In this document: positions 12,872-22,080 of the stretch, one piece after another | Position numbering within the stretch: position 1 is the stretch's first letter | How the letters are laid out: each line of letters opens with the position of its first letter | Source of the DNA: a virus | Virus record (IMG/VR): IMGVR_UViG_3300042465_003045 | Coordinates: 1-30,440 of that record | Reading direction: 5' to 3' (one strand) | DNA: 30,440 bases | Translations under genes and position numbers: made by a program | Notes under the pieces: generated by a model | The model's database searches: none | What the model was told of the DNA's origin: nothing | The model's input: the letters and a program-made list of their open reading frames with translations, nothing else

Positions 12872-13569
12872 GACCTGCCTTCGCGGCGGTCACTGATCCT
12901 GGCCCACGCGCCCCAGGCCAGGTAGCCCACGGCGGCAACGGCAAACAGCCACCAGAAGTCTTTGAGGTACGGCAGGAACTGAATCATTGAGCCAACCGTC
13001 TCTTTGTCAATCACGCTGACGCTGGCAACTGTGGCTGTTGTCATCACCCCAGCGCCGATCTGGCTTTGCATGGTGCGGGACTGGGCCAGGGGCTTTTCGC
13101 CCTCTGCCGTGGCCGGCGGGGAATACTCGTCTGCCCTGACTTCGCTCTCAAGGTAGAGCGCACTCTCTTTGGCCCTGCGCGACTGAAGCCCTCGAGAGAC
13201 TTTGCCGCCAGCCTTGTTCCAGAGCATGAACGCCTGTGCCGCTTCCGCGTACCGCTTCAGATTGTGTAAACGCGCTACGCTCGACTTGGCGAAGGCCGCA
13301 GGACCGATGTTGTACGCCAGCGAGACACAGGCATCGAACTGGCACTGCTCTGTCTCTGGGCAGGTCTTTTCTACCGCAGCCTCAAATCGGGAGACATCAA
13401 GACGCAGGAGCGTGTCTGCCTCAGACTGCGTTATGACTTGGTTGGCAAATACATTTGGTCCCGTATGCCCATAGCCTATGGTCATAACGCCGCCAGAGCA
13501 GACGTAGCTTGTGAGTGAACAGCCCTCGCAGCTTTTGATTAATCCGATTGCTGCCGCAGAGGCTTTCAT
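12868..13569 (-). CDS. Endolysin (GH24 lysozyme) with C-terminal membrane segment
   Basis: A 233-residue T4/P22-type muramidase that cuts peptidoglycan glycan strands. Glu15, then eight residues to Cys24, then five to Thr30 (in TIGYGHT) give the E-x8-(D/C)-x5-T catalytic triad with Cys in place of Asp, as in some members. There is no N-terminal signal or anchor. The region after about residue 150 lies outside the normal lysozyme domain and ends in a hydrophobic stretch (205-223, WWLFAVAAVGYLAWGAWA) with basic residues after it. That could tether it to the inner membrane. The ATG overlaps the holin-like gene's stop. Confidence 0.9.
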   Translation of the reverse strand: MKASAAAIGLIKSCEGCSLTSYVCSGGVMTIGYGHTGPNVFANQVITQSEADTLLRLDVSRFEAAVEKTCPETEQCQFDACVSLAYNIGPAAFAKSSVARLHNLKRYAEAAQAFMLWNKAGGKVSRGLQSRRAKESALYLESEVRADEYSPPATAEGEKPLAQSRTMQSQIGAGVMTTATVASVSVIDKETVGSMIQFLPYLKDFWWLFAVAAVGYLAWGAWARISDRREGRS

Positions 13570-13721
13570 CAGCTTTTCAGCACCAAGCCCAGCAGCAGCA
13601 CAATAATAAATCCGGTTGTACAGACCATGATATTTTCAAGCCGTTTTAGCCGTGCGTTAATCATCTCGTAGCGCACTACGCAAATATCTATGTGCGCGTC
13701 AATTTTGACTTCGGCGCTCAT
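13569..13721 (-). CDS. Small XhlA/holin-like membrane protein
   Basis: A 50-residue protein: a polar helix (KIDAHIDICVVRYEMINARL, basic) followed by a hydrophobic segment near the end (CTTGFIIVLLLGLVL) and Lys-Ser. This is the layout of XhlA-type lysis proteins. Its stop overlaps the endolysin start and its start overlaps the tail gene's stop, both in ATGA arrangement, so it sits exactly where a holin is expected. It is too short for simple ORF filters. Confidence 0.65.
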   Translation of the reverse strand: MSAEVKIDAHIDICVVRYEMINARLKRLENIMVCTTGFIIVLLLGLVLKS

Positions 13722-14077
13722 GTCGGCACCTCCAACCAGCTAAGGGTAGGCTCGTCCCAGCTGTACCGTTTTCCGTCAGTCGGCATTGGCACCGGAGCTT
13801 GCCAGTCGGTGTTCGCGTCTAGCCCCCAAGACGGGTACGGCTGAGGGGTAATAAACGCATCCCGGCCAGCGTCGTAAGTATAGCCGATACCAGCGTATCG
13901 CTTGCGAATATTACCATTATAACTGGTCTGCTTCCAGGTTCCACCAAGGAGGCGGTTGCAGAAAGCCGTGCCAATGCTTTCTACCTCGACGCCGTTGGCG
14001 TCGGCGGTGTCTGCGTTTGAGACAACGATCCCACGTAAAACTACGTTGTTGGCATCTAGTTCGACAAAGTGAGCCAT
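13718..14077 (-). CDS. Conserved tail-associated small protein
   Basis: A 119-residue protein beginning MAHFVELDANNVVLRGIVV and containing FCNRLLGGTWKQTSYNG, RKRYAGIGYTYD, and a final W-rich domain (YPSWGLDAN, APVPMPTDG, YSWDE). This pattern recurs in tail-related small proteins of cyanophages and many other marine or freshwater phages, usually next to tail fibre genes. It may assist fibre assembly or cap a fibre. AGGA precedes the ATG. Confidence 0.7.
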   Translation of the reverse strand: MAHFVELDANNVVLRGIVVSNADTADANGVEVESIGTAFCNRLLGGTWKQTSYNGNIRKRYAGIGYTYDAGRDAFITPQPYPSWGLDANTDWQAPVPMPTDGKRYSWDEPTLSWLEVPT

Positions 14078-14084
14078 GACAATC

Positions 14085-14930
14085 CTACTGGAATTGATAG
14101 CGAATGATCACGACACCGCTACCGCCCGTTCCACCCGCGATATTTGAGCCTCCAGCGTATCCACCACCGCCGCCTCCACCGCCTGTGTTTGCTGTGCCAT
14201 CCGTGCCGGCTGTGCCATTTTGCCCATCGCCGCCGCCGCCAGCGCCTCCCAAACCGCGTGATGATCCTGAATAATTATCACCCCCGCCGCCACCACCACC
14301 GCCACGAGTCACTGAAGAACCAGAAATGCTGCTTGCCGTACCGGCCCCACCAGCGCCGGATTGACTGCTTACTCTAGCGCCGCCAGCAGCAGAAGCACCG
14401 CCACCGCCGCCGCTTGCGTAAGGACTTCCTTGCGTAGCGTCGCCACCAGCATTGCCTTGACCAGAAACGCCGGTGCCTCCAGAAGCGGTTCCAACACTAA
14501 CGCTTCTTGCGCCACCGCCTGAGCCACCGTTACTTCCGTTGTCGTTTGATTTACCAGCACCACCGCCCGTTGAGGTGTTACCGTTAAAGGAGCTGTCGCT
14601 GCCGTTTGTGGAAGCACCGATACTGTTAGAGCCGCCGCCGCCAACAACAACGCCAAAAGTACCAGGCGCGATAACAACACTGCTGAATGTTCTATAACCG
14701 CCCGCACCACCACCCCCGCCGCCAGACCAGCCAGCGCCGCCGCCACCAGCAATTTGTAAAACCTCGCTGATAGTTCCGCCGGCGCTGACAACAAAGTCTG
14801 CACTTGAGTTAAATGTGTGGATTTTAAAATTACCGTCAGTCGTGACTGTGCCGCCGGTGGCGGATATGAAAGACCCGCCGCCACTAAAGCTCCGCATGTT
14901 TTGATAAACAGCCTGAAGTGCGCCGGCCAT
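14085..14930 (-). CDS. Glycine-rich tail tip/adhesin-like protein
   Basis: A 281-residue protein. After about 60 normal residues (a strand-rich part with TVTTDGNFKIHTFNSSADF), it is dominated by glycine runs (up to nine Gly in a row) with Ala/Ser/Asn, and closes with GGSGVVIIRYQFQ. The TxDGxxxIHTF start and GVVIIRY end are typical of phage glycine-rich domain proteins. In phage S16 gp38-type adhesins, glycine motifs pack as polyglycine II helices for receptor binding. It follows the tail fibre gene and likely forms the distal tip. The runs may also be prone to length change. Confidence 0.75.
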   Translation of the reverse strand: MAGALQAVYQNMRSFSGGGSFISATGGTVTTDGNFKIHTFNSSADFVVSAGGTISEVLQIAGGGGAGWSGGGGGGAGGYRTFSSVVIAPGTFGVVVGGGGSNSIGASTNGSDSSFNGNTSTGGGAGKSNDNGSNGGSGGGARSVSVGTASGGTGVSGQGNAGGDATQGSPYASGGGGGASAAGGARVSSQSGAGGAGTASSISGSSVTRGGGGGGGGDNYSGSSRGLGGAGGGGDGQNGTAGTDGTANTGGGGGGGGYAGGSNIAGGTGGSGVVIIRYQFQ

Positions 14931-14931
14931 A

Positions 14932-16968
14932 TTAAGTAAGCCCCGACCCGGAAATTAGCCACGTTGTCGATGTCATCTTGATTGCTGTTGCTGATCCATA
15001 CTGAGCAAGGCTGCGTGAGCCGGTCGTGCCAGCCGAGGACAGGTACATGGTGTCTGTTGTGATCGCAATCGTCACAACCTGTGACGTCATGTTGATAAAC
15101 GTGAGGGCTGTGCCGATCGGGTACGCCACAGAACTGTTCGCGGGGATCGTATACGTCCTCGCGTTGGCGTCTCCTGAAGGATGGAAGATGTGTTTTCCAG
15201 CGTCAGCAAGAACAAGCGTGTATGCCGCGCTCTGGCTGTTCTGCGGGATGTTCTTGAAGCCAACCTCGTTTGTCCCGTCCACTGTACAAGACGACAATAT
15301 GCCTGACGCAGGAGTTCCAAGTGCAGGGGTAGTCAGCGTAGGAGACGTCAGCGTCTTATTTGTCAGCGTCTCGCTGCCGGCGAGCGTTGCCAGCGTGCCG
15401 GTTGTCGGTAGCGTCACGCCGGTCGTAGCAGTTACCGTAAGCGTTGTCGCAAAAGCGCCGCTGATTGTCAGCGTTGACGCCGCGTTGTTAGCGACGCCAG
15501 TGCCGCCGTTTGCAGGAGCAAGTGTGCCAGCAAGCGTAATCGTGCCGCTGCCGGTAATAGGCCCGCCGCTTGTGGTAAGGCCAGTAGTCCCGCCAGATAC
15601 TGCAACACTGGTGACGGTTCCACTTGTAGCCGGTGCTGCCCAGCTTGGCGCTCCGCCGGTCGTTGCAGTCAGCACCTGACCTGTCGTGCCGTTGGCTGTT
15701 GCAACGGGAGCCGCGCCAGCGCCGCCGCCGTAAACAACGCCGTACTGAGTTAGTGCAGCTGACGTTGCCCAAGTTGATGCGCTGCTAAAATAAGGGATGC
15801 CGCCGCTTGTACCAGCAACAGTGAGTGCTAAAGTTCCGCTGCTTGTGATGGGCGAGCCAGCGACCGAGATCAAGCCGCCCGTGAAGCTCTGCGCGACGCT
15901 CGTAACCGAGCCTGATCCAGACGATCCCCACGCCGGCACTCCAGCCGTGACAGTCAACACTTGAGACGATGTGCCGATCGGCAGTTTTGAAAGCGTGTTT
16001 GCGCCGCTGGCATAGAGCAAGTCGCCGGTGCTGTAAGTCGTCTGTGCCGTCCCGCCATTAGCCGCCGGCAGCGCAGTCCCAGAATAAGTAAGAGCCAAAG
16101 TGCCGGTTGTCGTGACGGGGCTACCGGAGACCGTAAATACGGCAGGCGCGGTCAGGCCAACGCTGGTAACGCCCGCGATACTGTCAACATACGCCTTGGT
16201 CGCTGCGTCGGTGCCTGTGATTGGCGTGGCAAGGTTGGCAATAATGCCGTTCGTCATGTCGAGGCCGGCATTTACCGTCACGTTGTTGAACGTCGATGTA
16301 CCGCTCGCCGCCGTCACGTTTCCGGTAAGGTTGCCAGTGACGTTGCCGGTGACGTCACCCGTCAGACCAGACGATGATGCCAAAGTCGTAAAAGATCCGG
16401 CGCCGGGGGTCGTGCCGCCGATCGTCACGCCATTTAAGTTGCCGCCCGTGATTGTCACGGAGCTTGAGGTTACGTTGCCGGTAAGCCCACTCGTTGCGGT
16501 AATTGCACCAGCGCAGACAAATGTTCCTGCGACAGTCGTGTTTCCAGACGCCGCCGCGACGGTGAATTTGTTGGTCGCTACACTGAAATTCCCGACGACA
16601 TTAAGAGCGCCCTCAAAGCTGACAGTACCCTGTACTGTAAGGTCGATGCCGCTCGGAATAAGCAAACCGTTTTCTGTAAACTGTAAGATGGGCGTTCCCA
16701 AAACAGTCGCCCAATACTCGCCCGAGCCAGCCCAATAAAAACCGCTGTTTGTTTCGCTAACCCAACCAATGCCGGGGGTGTTTTCGTCACCGTCTACAAA
16801 GCGCAGCGGTGCGTTCATGCCGCCGTCGCCCTCGCGGCTAAGGCTGTTCGTAATCTCGTTGCCGATGTCCTCCATCGTTGCATTACCCCAGTCCGCGGTA
16901 ATGTTCGTGTTGGCGACAACCGGGTTGCCGGCTGGCAGCGTGTACGTTCCTGCTCCGTTACGAGGCAT
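14932..16968 (-). CDS. Tail fibre protein
   Basis: A 678-residue fibre. The N-terminus (MPRNGAGTYTLPAGNPVVAN followed by a GNATMEDIGNEIT stretch) is a typical virion-attachment start. The body is repetitive Gly/Thr/Ser-rich: GLTGDVTGNVTGNLTGNVT, SVTSV...GG-type beta repeats and AANGGT or PANGGTG segments, as in trimeric fibres. There is no endosialidase chaperone at its end. It would bind the host surface, with the next two genes as possible tip and assembly partners. AGGA precedes the ATG. Its middle shows internal similarity from repeat expansion. Confidence 0.85.
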   Translation of the reverse strand: MPRNGAGTYTLPAGNPVVANTNITADWGNATMEDIGNEITNSLSREGDGGMNAPLRFVDGDENTPGIGWVSETNSGFYWAGSGEYWATVLGTPILQFTENGLLIPSGIDLTVQGTVSFEGALNVVGNFSVATNKFTVAAASGNTTVAGTFVCAGAITATSGLTGNVTSSSVTITGGNLNGVTIGGTTPGAGSFTTLASSSGLTGDVTGNVTGNLTGNVTAASGTSTFNNVTVNAGLDMTNGIIANLATPITGTDAATKAYVDSIAGVTSVGLTAPAVFTVSGSPVTTTGTLALTYSGTALPAANGGTAQTTYSTGDLLYASGANTLSKLPIGTSSQVLTVTAGVPAWGSSGSGSVTSVAQSFTGGLISVAGSPITSSGTLALTVAGTSGGIPYFSSASTWATSAALTQYGVVYGGGAGAAPVATANGTTGQVLTATTGGAPSWAAPATSGTVTSVAVSGGTTGLTTSGGPITGSGTITLAGTLAPANGGTGVANNAASTLTISGAFATTLTVTATTGVTLPTTGTLATLAGSETLTNKTLTSPTLTTPALGTPASGILSSCTVDGTNEVGFKNIPQNSQSAAYTLVLADAGKHIFHPSGDANARTYTIPANSSVAYPIGTALTFINMTSQVVTIAITTDTMYLSSAGTTGSRSLAQYGSATAIKMTSTTWLISGSGLT

Positions 16969-16977
16969 GGTGAGTTC

Positions 16978-19119
16978 CTATTCGTTCATCGAGGTAGTCG
17001 CCGCCGCAGCGGTAGCCCTAATTGCCTTGGTAGTAAGTTCTCCCTGCGCTTGGAGAACTTTTAGACGTTCCAAAAATTCTATCGACTGCCTTGGGTTCAT
17101 ATTGGTCAGAATGCCGGCTATCTCTGCGCGGGTTTCTTTACTAAAGGAACTCATTACTGCGCTCCCAATGCCCTTTGCCGTCGCAAGTCCAACGGCTGTA
17201 GTGCCGCCTGGCGCAGCAGCCACTGCGTCACCAATTATGTTTGGTTCAGCTTCAGCAATTTTGTCTGCTGTATTAGAGCCGCCGCGAACGTAATTGCTTG
17301 TCGCGGACATCTGGTTTTCCAGCGCAAGACGCTCGTTCATTCTTTCGCGTCTGTTCGCGTTGAGAGCGGCAGCATCAAGTTGCGCTCTTGCGTTTATGCT
17401 TCCCGCAATCGGAGCAACTCTGTTTGGGTTAGACGTTTGATCATTAGGCGACTGAATGCGCTGCCTAAGAGCCTCGACCTGACCGCGACGAAGGTATTTT
17501 AAATTCTCAGGAAGGATCGCCTCTGGCGTTGTTTCAATGTCTCGCAGGGTTTCAAAATCGCCCTTGGTCCTAAATTGCTCGACGCCCGCGGCAAATGCGT
17601 CATTTCGCTGCATGGGACGTTCATAAGTGCCGCGTGCCATCCTATAGATGTTGCCGTCGGCAGAAGCGTCAGCGTTGCGCAAAAGGTTGTTAACTAAATA
17701 TTGCGCAGCATCGACCTCCGTCTGTGTCCCTGCGGGCAAAGGGTCACTAGGTCGGGGACCATAAATTTTGTTAGACCGAATAGTTTCTTGAACTACTTTT
17801 TTGACAGCATTTACATCTTCAAAAGTAGGAGACCGAGCAAATGTACCGTCAGGATTATAAAGAGGAGACACGGGTCCTCCCACGCCTCTTAATGTCTTTT
17901 CGTATGCTTGAATAACATCCCTAGATCTTGGAGCGCTCATAACTTTCAAAACATCAGGATTGGTAATTTCAGTGCTTGGCTTAAAATCTTTATACTCATC
18001 TAATAATCTATTAACGATACCAAGCTCCTCATAATATGGACGAGAATCTGTCCGAGCTTGCTCACGAAACCTATCGCTCACAGCAGCCGGGTTGCCCGTC
18101 GACCTAGCACCAACACCGCGCTCTACTGCATTAATAACCCGACCAGCACCGCCCCTGGCTCTTGTCTCAAAAGCCTGATCGACCATCGCGCTGCCGGGGC
18201 CAGTTAGAGTTCTTACAGACCGAGTCAAACGCTGCACAGGTTGCCCACCAACGTCAGCAAGCATCACCGGGACATTAAGTTGCTGCGCCCGCGCAATGGC
18301 TGCAATGGCCTGGTCTTGCGTGATGTTGCCGTCGTACATCGCTTGCATGATCTGCGCCTCTGCCGCCGTTGCCGGCGCAGGAGATGGCGTGCGAGGTGCG
18401 CGAGGCGTGCGCGTAGATGGACCGCCGCCTACATTTACAGAGCCGCGTTCGGGATCGTTTCCTGGCCCAGCCAAATATTGGTTGATGTCGTCTAGCTTCC
18501 CGCGCCCGTAACGCATGGCTCTCGGCAGCGCAATGCTGGTACCGCCGATCGTGCCTCCAAGACCGCTTCCGACGACAGCCCCCTGTGCCGCGCCGTACTC
18601 GCGCTGCCCAGGATTAGCCGACATATAACCTTCAAGCGCGCCAGGAGTGGCACCAGCTTTTGCGCCGGCAGAGATGCCCTGGCGCAGCGTATTCGCAGCG
18701 GCAACCTTGCCAGCCCCGCCTACGCCGAAAAAGGCGTCCATGACTATTGGTAAAGCCCTGGCTGTAGTGGCCGCTGGCAAAACCATCGACGCGCCACCCG
18801 TGAAGGGAGCTGCGCCAACGCCGCCCATGTAAGACATGACTACTGGAGCCACCGCCCCGAGAGCCGCTGCCGTGCCGGCCTTATATGGGTTCGCAGCGGC
18901 GTATCTCTCGCGGTCGCGCCTCTGCCGCTCCATTGAAAGATCGTAGTCGCCGGCCTTGCCGGTGGCGCGCTCAAACGCTGCCCGCCCCTCGTCAAGTGAT
19001 CCAAGGCTTATGCCCTGCTCGAATTGCTCCCTCAGCCCTTGCAAGTGTCCAATGGGAGCGTCAGCAGCGGCCCGTCTTGCTTTGGCGGCGTCTAGTATTT
19101 TTTGCTGTGCCGGTGTCAT
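16978..19119 (-). CDS. Large internal virion/ejection-type protein
   Basis: A 713-residue protein of mixed helices. Residues about 80-150 are rich in small hydrophobic residues (AAALGAVAPVVMSYMGGVGA and following) and could insert in a membrane. The middle has a proline/threonine linker, and the C-terminal part is charged helical with long Arg/Glu stretches. Size, composition and position between the S74-type protein and the tail fibre fit podovirus proteins injected with the DNA to build a channel through the envelope. No lytic transglycosylase motif is visible. It is coupled to the previous gene by an ATGA overlap. Name based on context. Confidence 0.65.
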   Translation of the reverse strand: MTPAQQKILDAAKARRAAADAPIGHLQGLREQFEQGISLGSLDEGRAAFERATGKAGDYDLSMERQRRDRERYAAANPYKAGTAAALGAVAPVVMSYMGGVGAAPFTGGASMVLPAATTARALPIVMDAFFGVGGAGKVAAANTLRQGISAGAKAGATPGALEGYMSANPGQREYGAAQGAVVGSGLGGTIGGTSIALPRAMRYGRGKLDDINQYLAGPGNDPERGSVNVGGGPSTRTPRAPRTPSPAPATAAEAQIMQAMYDGNITQDQAIAAIARAQQLNVPVMLADVGGQPVQRLTRSVRTLTGPGSAMVDQAFETRARGGAGRVINAVERGVGARSTGNPAAVSDRFREQARTDSRPYYEELGIVNRLLDEYKDFKPSTEITNPDVLKVMSAPRSRDVIQAYEKTLRGVGGPVSPLYNPDGTFARSPTFEDVNAVKKVVQETIRSNKIYGPRPSDPLPAGTQTEVDAAQYLVNNLLRNADASADGNIYRMARGTYERPMQRNDAFAAGVEQFRTKGDFETLRDIETTPEAILPENLKYLRRGQVEALRQRIQSPNDQTSNPNRVAPIAGSINARAQLDAAALNANRRERMNERLALENQMSATSNYVRGGSNTADKIAEAEPNIIGDAVAAAPGGTTAVGLATAKGIGSAVMSSFSKETRAEIAGILTNMNPRQSIEFLERLKVLQAQGELTTKAIRATAAAATTSMNE

Positions 19120-20369
19120 TGGGTTACCGCCCCAGCAGCAATAAACTCATCTTTTTCCGCCTGGGTCATCCCGTTCCATACATCGGCGGGGACGCCATCT
19201 GGCGGGCTTAAACCTTTATCAAAATTATCTAGTTCTTCTTCCCATATTTTCTCACGCTGCTCTTGAGTCAACGCTCTTCCGGCTCTTTGTTGCAGAGTTT
19301 GTATTAGTTTAGGAATTGCTGCATTTTTCTGGGCAATACGTTCTGGCGAATCACCGTAGGCCGGGGCTGTAGCTTTAATCTTTTCCAAAGTCTCAGGTTT
19401 AGTTATCCCAGCGCCAGTCGCTCCTCTTAAAAAGGCTTCGGTGACCATCGCAACGCCACCCGTATAGACCTGCCTCATTGGCGTCATACCAAGATTTGTA
19501 ATGGCTTCACCTACAAGCGGAATGGCAGATGTAATAGCCTCTTGCCCGCTCTTGTACATAACATTGGGGTCTTCCTTCATTGCCCTCTGCATGTCTGCGT
19601 AGCCAATCGACGCTTGCGCATACCAAGATGCGGCCTTGTTTTGGTCTTCTGTCGGTTCTTTAGCACCAGTAGGATATTTAATTTCTCCAGAATATAACGT
19701 CGGGACGCCATTATTAATTGTAAATGGTCTTGAATCTTTTGTAAGCCTTACAGCTTCGCCACTTGGCGTAAATCCACCTGAACTTGTAGCGCCAAACCCA
19801 AGTTGCGATTGTATTCTGCGCGTTTCTGCTGCGTTAGCATCAGCGACAATATTACGCCCGCGTTGGTAGTCGCGCTCGTCTTGGTCTAAGCCAATTTGAT
19901 AATCTCTATCAGCCCTGCGCTCCTCGCGGTCGGCTGTTTGTGCGTAATTCTGTCCGAGCCTAAACTGCACTTCTGCCTGTTTCATCCTGTCAGCGCCGAC
20001 ATCTCTAACAACAGTGCCATCAGGCCCAATCGTGACATTACCCACCCGCGTGGGTTCACGACCAGCCATCGCCCTCTTTAGATAGCTCTCCTGCATGCCA
20101 GCAAACTTAGGCCCAGCGTACTGAGCCGCAATGGCAAGCCTGTCGTCCATGTTCGCTTGCTTCGAGCGTTCAAGTGCTTGCATTTGGGCTTCAGAATAAT
20201 CGTCTTTGCCGCCAGCAAGTTCCATGAATCGTTCAAAAGCAGCGTCCGCGCTTTTCTGAGACAATGCACCGCCTGCGCTTTGTTTCCGCGCTCGGGGCAA
20301 ATAACTACGCTGCTGCGACCCATAAGTTGACGGGTCAAAAGCGTCATCGTTTGGGTCGTAGAAATCCAT
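19116..20369 (-). CDS. Internal virion-type protein
   Basis: A 417-residue protein. The N-terminus is acidic and disordered (MDFYDPNDDAFDPSTYGSQQ). It then has long charged helices with many Arg/Asp/Gln (ADREERRADRDYQIGLDQ), a central strand-rich stretch, a hydrophobic helix (about 275-315) and an acidic end. It is linked by overlaps to the neighbours on both sides. Such helical Gln/Arg-rich proteins are usual ejection or internal-core components in podoviruses. No catalytic motif seen. Confidence 0.6.
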   Translation of the reverse strand: MDFYDPNDDAFDPSTYGSQQRSYLPRARKQSAGGALSQKSADAAFERFMELAGGKDDYSEAQMQALERSKQANMDDRLAIAAQYAGPKFAGMQESYLKRAMAGREPTRVGNVTIGPDGTVVRDVGADRMKQAEVQFRLGQNYAQTADREERRADRDYQIGLDQDERDYQRGRNIVADANAAETRRIQSQLGFGATSSGGFTPSGEAVRLTKDSRPFTINNGVPTLYSGEIKYPTGAKEPTEDQNKAASWYAQASIGYADMQRAMKEDPNVMYKSGQEAITSAIPLVGEAITNLGMTPMRQVYTGGVAMVTEAFLRGATGAGITKPETLEKIKATAPAYGDSPERIAQKNAAIPKLIQTLQQRAGRALTQEQREKIWEEELDNFDKGLSPPDGVPADVWNGMTQAEKDEFIAAGAVTQ

Positions 20370-20776
20370 TAGTATATACCCATGTCGTCACGCTTCTTGC
20401 GTAGTGCATCAACTGCCGAATAATTGCCATAGCCCGCAAATTTGCGAACCTCGTCAGCCCTCTTTGCTGCAATTTTATCCCTGCCGGCCTTAGTTTCTTC
20501 ATTTCCTTTGCGGGCCATGTAGGCGTTGCCAAGCTGCGCTGCGTATTGCGTAAAAGATGGCGCGACAAAAGTATTGCCAACCATGCGCCCCTCTTGTCCT
20601 TCCATGCCTCTGTCGCGCAGCATGTCGATCTGCGCTTGTTTACGTTGCAGCTCCTCTTCTTGAGGATCAAGCGCACCCATTTCGACCATGTAGTTAAACT
20701 GCTGATTTCTCAGCCGGTTGTTTTCTTGATCTTGCTGGGCTTGCCGCTGGCGAAAATACAGTTCTTCTTCAGTCAT
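20369..20776 (-). CDS. Small coiled-coil virion-block protein
   Basis: A 135-residue highly charged, glutamine-rich protein whose first 60 residues predict a long helix (LYFRQRQAQQDQENNRLRNQ and EEELQRKQAQIDMLRDRG). The rest is basic and ends with KRDDMGIY. ATG at 20776 is chosen because it overlaps the upstream stop as TGATG, with GGAG seven bases before; GTG one codon upstream is possible. Likely a structural or assembly helper for the neighbouring internal proteins. Confidence 0.6.
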   Translation of the reverse strand: MTEEELYFRQRQAQQDQENNRLRNQQFNYMVEMGALDPQEEELQRKQAQIDMLRDRGMEGQEGRMVGNTFVAPSFTQYAAQLGNAYMARKGNEETKAGRDKIAAKRADEVRKFAGYGNYSAVDALRKKRDDMGIY

Positions 20777-22080
20777 CACAAAGCTCCGTAATTAACGGTT
20801 AAATATCCGCTGTTATGCTGACGCACCAGGTCAGGCCTGACGCGCTTAAGCTCTTGTGCAATCACGCCGCGTTCGCGGTGTCCAAAGATGTCGTATTCGT
20901 ACACACCGACACCAACAGAGTGAGTGCCTACGCGCCGAATGTTGCTTTTGAGCCTGACATCTGAGAATGAGAAACCACCGCTTAAAGCGCCCGCTCCCAA
21001 GCTGGTCAAACCACCAAATACATTACTGATACCGGCATTTTTTGCGTTTGCCGCATCAAGCGCCGCACCGTACTGGCTCTGCGCTGCGCCGAGTAGATTC
21101 GGCGTCTGAGAAATGCCAGCCTGATTAAACTGCGGCATATTTGGCATGTTAACTTGCTGGCCTGACATGAGCGCGTTCATCTCGTTGAGCGACATGCCGC
21201 GGCGTTGTGCCTGTTCCGCAATGGCTTGCTGGCGCAGCGTGTTCTGCGCGTTAGCGTAACTCTGGTTTAAGCCAAACTGCTGCCCCTGCGCCGCGTTCAT
21301 TGCGTTCATCGCGTTGATGTCGAGGCCCTGCGCTTGAATTAGCGCCTGGTTGCCAAAGTTGCCCTGCGCCATAGCTTCGCTGATGCCCTGCTGACGAGCG
21401 CCCATCTGTGAGCCGTACATGCGCTGTGCTTCGTTGCCGGCAGTGTCATAGGCGTTGTACCGCTCTGCAGCCTGGCGCTGTGCAAGCTCATCTAGGCCGC
21501 GCTTGTAGCCCTCGCTGCCAAGCTTAAAGCCCTGGTTCGACAGCTGCGTCTGAAGCTGCCGGTTCTGATAATCCTGCACTGGCATCATGCGTTCCATGAG
21601 GCCCCGCGCTACTGTATCGCGGTAATTGGTATCGTAGGTAGGCGCCGCCGGCGCTCCACCAAAGTTGAAGCTGGTGTTTAGCCCCGGCGAATAGTCAGCG
21701 ACATTAGTCCTGATCTCGCCAGCCTGACCGCCAGAGGTCATCTTGGGGAGGTTCTGATAGTCAAACGGCTGGCTGTACTCAGAGCCAACACGGTTCATAA
21801 AACTATTAGCAAGAGTGCTGCGTTGATTTTGAGATGCAATCTGCGCGTCGAGTGCGCTTTGAAGCCCTGGTGCAAGAGTGTTTTGCTGCGTCCACGCCGT
21901 TACATCTTGCCCAGAAGCGGGGTCTGTTTTTTTCTCTGTGTCGTAATACTGACTGCCAAAAGGTGTGTTAATCGTTGGGCGATTGGCAAAGTTCTGCGTT
22001 ATCAAATTCTCTTTTGACGCCGCCGCTTGCGCGTTAGCCGCCCCGGTATAATCAGGCGCAGCGGGAGTAGATTTGCCCAT
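20776..22080 (-). CDS. Virion protein with C-terminal S74 intramolecular chaperone
   Basis: A 434-residue protein. Residues 1-360 are Gln/Asn/Ala-rich helices (AQRRGMSLNEMNALMSGQQ and many similar parts). Residues 371-434 form a compact peptidase S74 / endosialidase-chaperone domain: SDVRLKSNIRRVG, YEYDIFGHRERGVIAQEL, PDLV and GYLTVNYGAL. That domain normally trimerises fibres and cleaves itself off. Here it is attached to an internal-type helical protein rather than a fibre. ATG at 22080 has GGAG seven bases upstream; an earlier ATG at 22128 lies inside the GNAT gene. Confidence 0.75.
   Translation of the reverse strand: MGKSTPAAPDYTGAANAQAAASKENLITQNFANRPTINTPFGSQYYDTEKKTDPASGQDVTAWTQQNTLAPGLQSALDAQIASQNQRSTLANSFMNRVGSEYSQPFDYQNLPKMTSGGQAGEIRTNVADYSPGLNTSFNFGGAPAAPTYDTNYRDTVARGLMERMMPVQDYQNRQLQTQLSNQGFKLGSEGYKRGLDELAQRQAAERYNAYDTAGNEAQRMYGSQMGARQQGISEAMAQGNFGNQALIQAQGLDINAMNAMNAAQGQQFGLNQSYANAQNTLRQQAIAEQAQRRGMSLNEMNALMSGQQVNMPNMPQFNQAGISQTPNLLGAAQSQYGAALDAANAKNAGISNVFGGLTSLGAGALSGGFSFSDVRLKSNIRRVGTHSVGVGVYEYDIFGHRERGVIAQELKRVRPDLVRQHNSGYLTVNYGAL

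Noticed and set aside
14369-14962. Alternative frame of 197 codons over the glycine-rich gene
   Set aside because: Frame shift of the same repeats; the glycine-rich frame has conserved start and end motifs.
15026-16738. Plus-strand frames opposite the tail fibre
   Set aside because: Valine/proline-rich antisense shadows of a repetitive GC-rich gene.
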